64,000 nucleotides of DNA from Luteibacter sp. UNC138MFCol5.1. Its GTDB lineage: Bacteria; Pseudomonadota; Gammaproteobacteria; Xanthomonadales; Rhodanobacteraceae. Location: the NCBI RefSeq assembly GCF_900110505.1, contig NZ_FODZ01000001.1, positions 646,740-710,739 on the forward strand, in the 5' to 3' direction. The position numbers and the translations under genes were made by a program. The stretch's first letter is position 1; each line of letters begins with the position of its first letter. Below are positions 62,388-64,000 of the stretch, one piece after another. Under the pieces are notes generated by a model that was not told where the DNA came from, searched no databases, and worked only from the letters and a program-made list of their open reading frames with translations.

Positions 62388-63203
62388 TCAGTCCGATGTG
62401 GCCGCGCCCGCGGCCTGCGCGAGAGCGATGGGCAGGCGGATTTCGGCGGCGATGGGCAGATGATCGGAGAACGCGCGGGGCAATGTCCACGTCCGCTCGA
62501 GTGCGATGTCGGTGGACGTGAGGATATGGTCGAGCGCGCGCCGCGGTTTCCAGCTGGGGAACGTGGGCGTCGGCGTCGCGGGCGGCTGGAGTGCCGTCTT
62601 CGCGAAGAGGTGGCGCATCTCCGCGCTGGTCGGCTCGGTGTTGAGGTCGCCCATCAGCACGGCGTGCGGATACGGCGCGAGCAGTTCGGCGATGAAGGCG
62701 AGCTGTCCCATCCGGGCCGCCGCGCCGAGCGACAGGTGGGCGATGACCACCACCAGCGCGTCGTCGCCCTGGCCGAAGCGCACGAAAAGGGCACCGCGGC
62801 CCTTGATCCGGCCCGGCAGCGGGTAATCGATGACTTCCGACGGTTCCAGGCGGCTGAGCAGGCCGTTGGCCGAATGCGCCACGCGTGCCATCGGCCGGTT
62901 CGGCTGATGGCTCCAGTACGGCATGCCGGCGGCTTCGGCGATGTAGCGGGTCTGGTTGAGGAAGCCGGAGCGCAGGCTTCCCGCGTCGGCCTCCTGCAGG
63001 CCGACCACGTCGAACTCGTGAAGCAGTTCGGCGAGCGAATCGAGGTTGGCGAGTTTGGCCCGGCCGGGCAGCACCGCGTTGACGCTCCGCGTGACGTAGT
63101 CGCTGTAACGCTGCACGCTCGCACCGGCGAGGATGTTGCAGCTCAGCAGCCGCAACGTGCACTGCGGCGAGGCGGGCTGGAGTTTCGGCGAGGCGCGGGT
63201 CAT
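62388..63203 (-). CDS. Endonuclease/exonuclease/phosphatase family protein
   Basis: 271-residue EEP-fold protein: LRLLSCNILAG, VVGLQEADAGS (metal-binding Glu), VVVIAHLSLGAAARMGQL, LMGDLNTEPTSAEM (Asp and Asn) and the C-terminal DHLPIAAEI (Asp-His). Substrates in this fold range from DNA to phospholipids and phosphoinositides. No signal peptide is visible. It lies just downstream of the DsbA-type gene, an arrangement known from other xanthomonads. Confidence 0.88.
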   Translation of the reverse strand: MTRASPKLQPASPQCTLRLLSCNILAGASVQRYSDYVTRSVNAVLPGRAKLANLDSLAELLHEFDVVGLQEADAGSLRSGFLNQTRYIAEAAGMPYWSHQPNRPMARVAHSANGLLSRLEPSEVIDYPLPGRIKGRGALFVRFGQGDDALVVVIAHLSLGAAARMGQLAFIAELLAPYPHAVLMGDLNTEPTSAEMRHLFAKTALQPPATPTPTFPSWKPRRALDHILTSTDIALERTWTLPRAFSDHLPIAAEIRLPIALAQAAGAATSD

Positions 63204-63241
63204 GGGTGTCGCATCGTTCTAGACTGGCTTGAGGGCCAGAG

Positions 63242-63272
63242 GATGCCCTCCGCCGTGTGAACGGAGGGCATC
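63242..63272. terminator. Hairpin after the DsbA-type gene
   Basis: GATGCCCTCCG (63242-63252) and its exact reverse complement (63262-63272) form an eleven-base stem with a nine-base loop, 14 bases after the DsbA-type stop and before the endonuclease-family gene. No T-run follows, so it may stabilise the upstream transcript as much as end it. Confidence 0.65.
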
Positions 63273-63285
63273 GGTGGGCGAGGGC

Positions 63286-63939
63286 TTACTTGCCGCCCTT
63301 CAGTTCCTTGTCGACCAGGTACTTCGCGACGCCGTCGAGTTCGTCGAAGCTCTTGATCGAATTGCTGCGGTACTTGCCGTCGACGACGATCGTGGGCGTG
63401 CCGTCGATGCCCCAGCCCTGGATCAGCTTCGAGTCCGCGAGGATGCGGTTCTTCACGGCGTCGCTCTTCGCCGCGGCGAGGAACTTCGCTTCGTCGACGC
63501 CATAGTTCTGCTTGTACCAGCCGGCCAGCTCCTCGATCGTGCGCAGCGGGTAGTGGTCCATGTGGATGGCCTTGAACAGCGCCGCGTGCGCCGCCGGAGC
63601 CACCTTCAGTTCCTTCGCCGCGTAGTACGCCTGTGCGTACGGCAGCCAGGCGTCGTTGAACGCGGCCGGCACGGCATGGAACACCACGCCCTTCGGCAAT
63701 TCCTTCTGCAGCTTCTCGGCGTACTCCTCGTAGTGCGCGCAATGCACGCAGCCATACGAGAACACTTCCACGACCTCGACCTTGCCGTCCTTCGGATCGA
63801 GGCGGCCCGGCGTGGTCGTGGCGACGTATTCCGTGCCTTCGGTGTACGCCGGCTTGGCGGCTGCATCTTCGGCGGGGCGGGCGCTGCACGCGGCAGTCAG
63901 CGCGAGGCCGACGAAGAGGATGGAAAGACGCTTGAACAT
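63286..63939 (-). CDS. dsbA: DsbA-type thiol:disulfide interchange lipoprotein
   Basis: 217 residues with a thioredoxin/DsbA fold: VVEVFSYGCVHCAHYEEY carries the CVHC active site, DsbA-type helical insert follows, and IDGTPTIVVDGKYRSN holds the cis-Pro. The signal peptide has a lipobox (LTAACS, Cys18), so it is probably a membrane-anchored periplasmic oxidase rather than soluble DsbA. The ATG at 63939 follows AGGAGAT. Another gene ends 30 bases upstream on the same strand. Confidence 0.9.
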   Translation of the reverse strand: MFKRLSILFVGLALTAACSARPAEDAAAKPAYTEGTEYVATTTPGRLDPKDGKVEVVEVFSYGCVHCAHYEEYAEKLQKELPKGVVFHAVPAAFNDAWLPYAQAYYAAKELKVAPAAHAALFKAIHMDHYPLRTIEELAGWYKQNYGVDEAKFLAAAKSDAVKNRILADSKLIQGWGIDGTPTIVVDGKYRSNSIKSFDELDGVAKYLVDKELKGGK

Positions 63940-63968
63940 CGGGATCTCCTGTAAGGGTCGAAGCGCGG

Positions 63969-64000
63969 TCACTTGCCCGCGGCTTCCTTGCTGACGAGCC
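63969..64000 (-). CDS. 3' end of an upstream gene, possibly a second DsbA
   Basis: Only the last codons are in the window, reading LVSKEAAGK and a TGA at 63969-63971. A lysine-rich end after a short helix would suit DsbA, and xanthomonads often carry two dsbA genes in tandem at this locus, but nine residues cannot prove it. Confidence 0.45.
   Translation of the reverse strand, partial: LVSKEAAGK

Overview
The window is very G+C-rich, densely coded DNA from a bacterial chromosome. The gene content (late cobalamin operon behind a B12 riboswitch, rpsU-yqeY-dnaG beside tsaD, archaic chaperone-usher pili, many TonB receptors, tandem DsbA-type genes) together with abundant short hairpin repeats with a GTRGGAGC head suggests a gammaproteobacterium of the Xanthomonadales/Lysobacterales, most like Rhodanobacteraceae (Luteibacter/Dyella-type). 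That placement is inference from gene content and protein similarity, not from a marker-gene comparison. No tRNA, rRNA, prophage, transposase or CRISPR array was seen.

Layout. 1-1.4 kb: hairpin repeats and a membrane acyltransferase. 1.3-12.3 kb: a cobalamin riboswitch, then btuB, a BtuM-like membrane protein and nine cob genes (cobO, cobB, cobD, cobC, cobQ, cobU, cobT, an alpha-ribazole phosphatase gene, cobS), nearly all overlapping start-to-stop. This covers uptake plus the late half of the pathway (a,c-diamidation, adenosylation, amidation, aminopropanol attachment, nucleotide loop) but no corrin-ring genes. 12.3-17.3 kb: a glutaredoxin/A-type/rhodanese fusion, a metallophosphatase, an SGNH hydrolase, alaA and rsgA. 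17.3-24.2 kb: an autotransporter converging on a four-gene archaic (Csu-type) chaperone-usher pilus cluster. 24.3-28.4 kb: a five-gene, translationally coupled operon (small membrane protein, XRE regulator, exported alpha/beta hydrolase, NatA/NatB-type ABC exporter) behind two copies of one 18-bp palindrome; this is the best candidate here for an uncharacterised system. 28.6-32.3 kb: a PqqU-like TonB receptor, an exported methyltransferase-fold protein and an RluE-type pseudouridine synthase.

32.4-41.4 kb: a complete oxidative (DeLey-Doudoroff) D-galactose route with its own AraFGH-like importer: dgoK, araF-, araG- and araH-like genes, SMP-30 lactonase, SDR dehydrogenase, dgoA and dgoD, divergent from a LysR regulator. 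41.5-46.4 kb: dedA, dnaG, a DUF1328 gene, yqeY, rpsU and divergent tsaD, without rpoD. 46.5-51.4 kb: folate genes (folB, folK, a pteridine reductase) interleaved with a YbdG-like channel and a DUF6159-type membrane protein, then an EcsC-like protein with a histone-H1-like tail. 51.4-52.4 kb: a 0.9-kb tandem hairpin-repeat array with a second-order 364-bp period. 52.4-64 kb: a third TonB receptor, MidA-like methyltransferase, cca, an NDUFA9-like protein, Slt, a membrane-bound GH17 protein, two small-molecule/unknown genes and a DsbA-type lipoprotein gene, with the end of another gene at the right edge.

The short repeats occur as inverted pairs, several exactly between convergent genes, and once inside cobC, where the repeat is translated.
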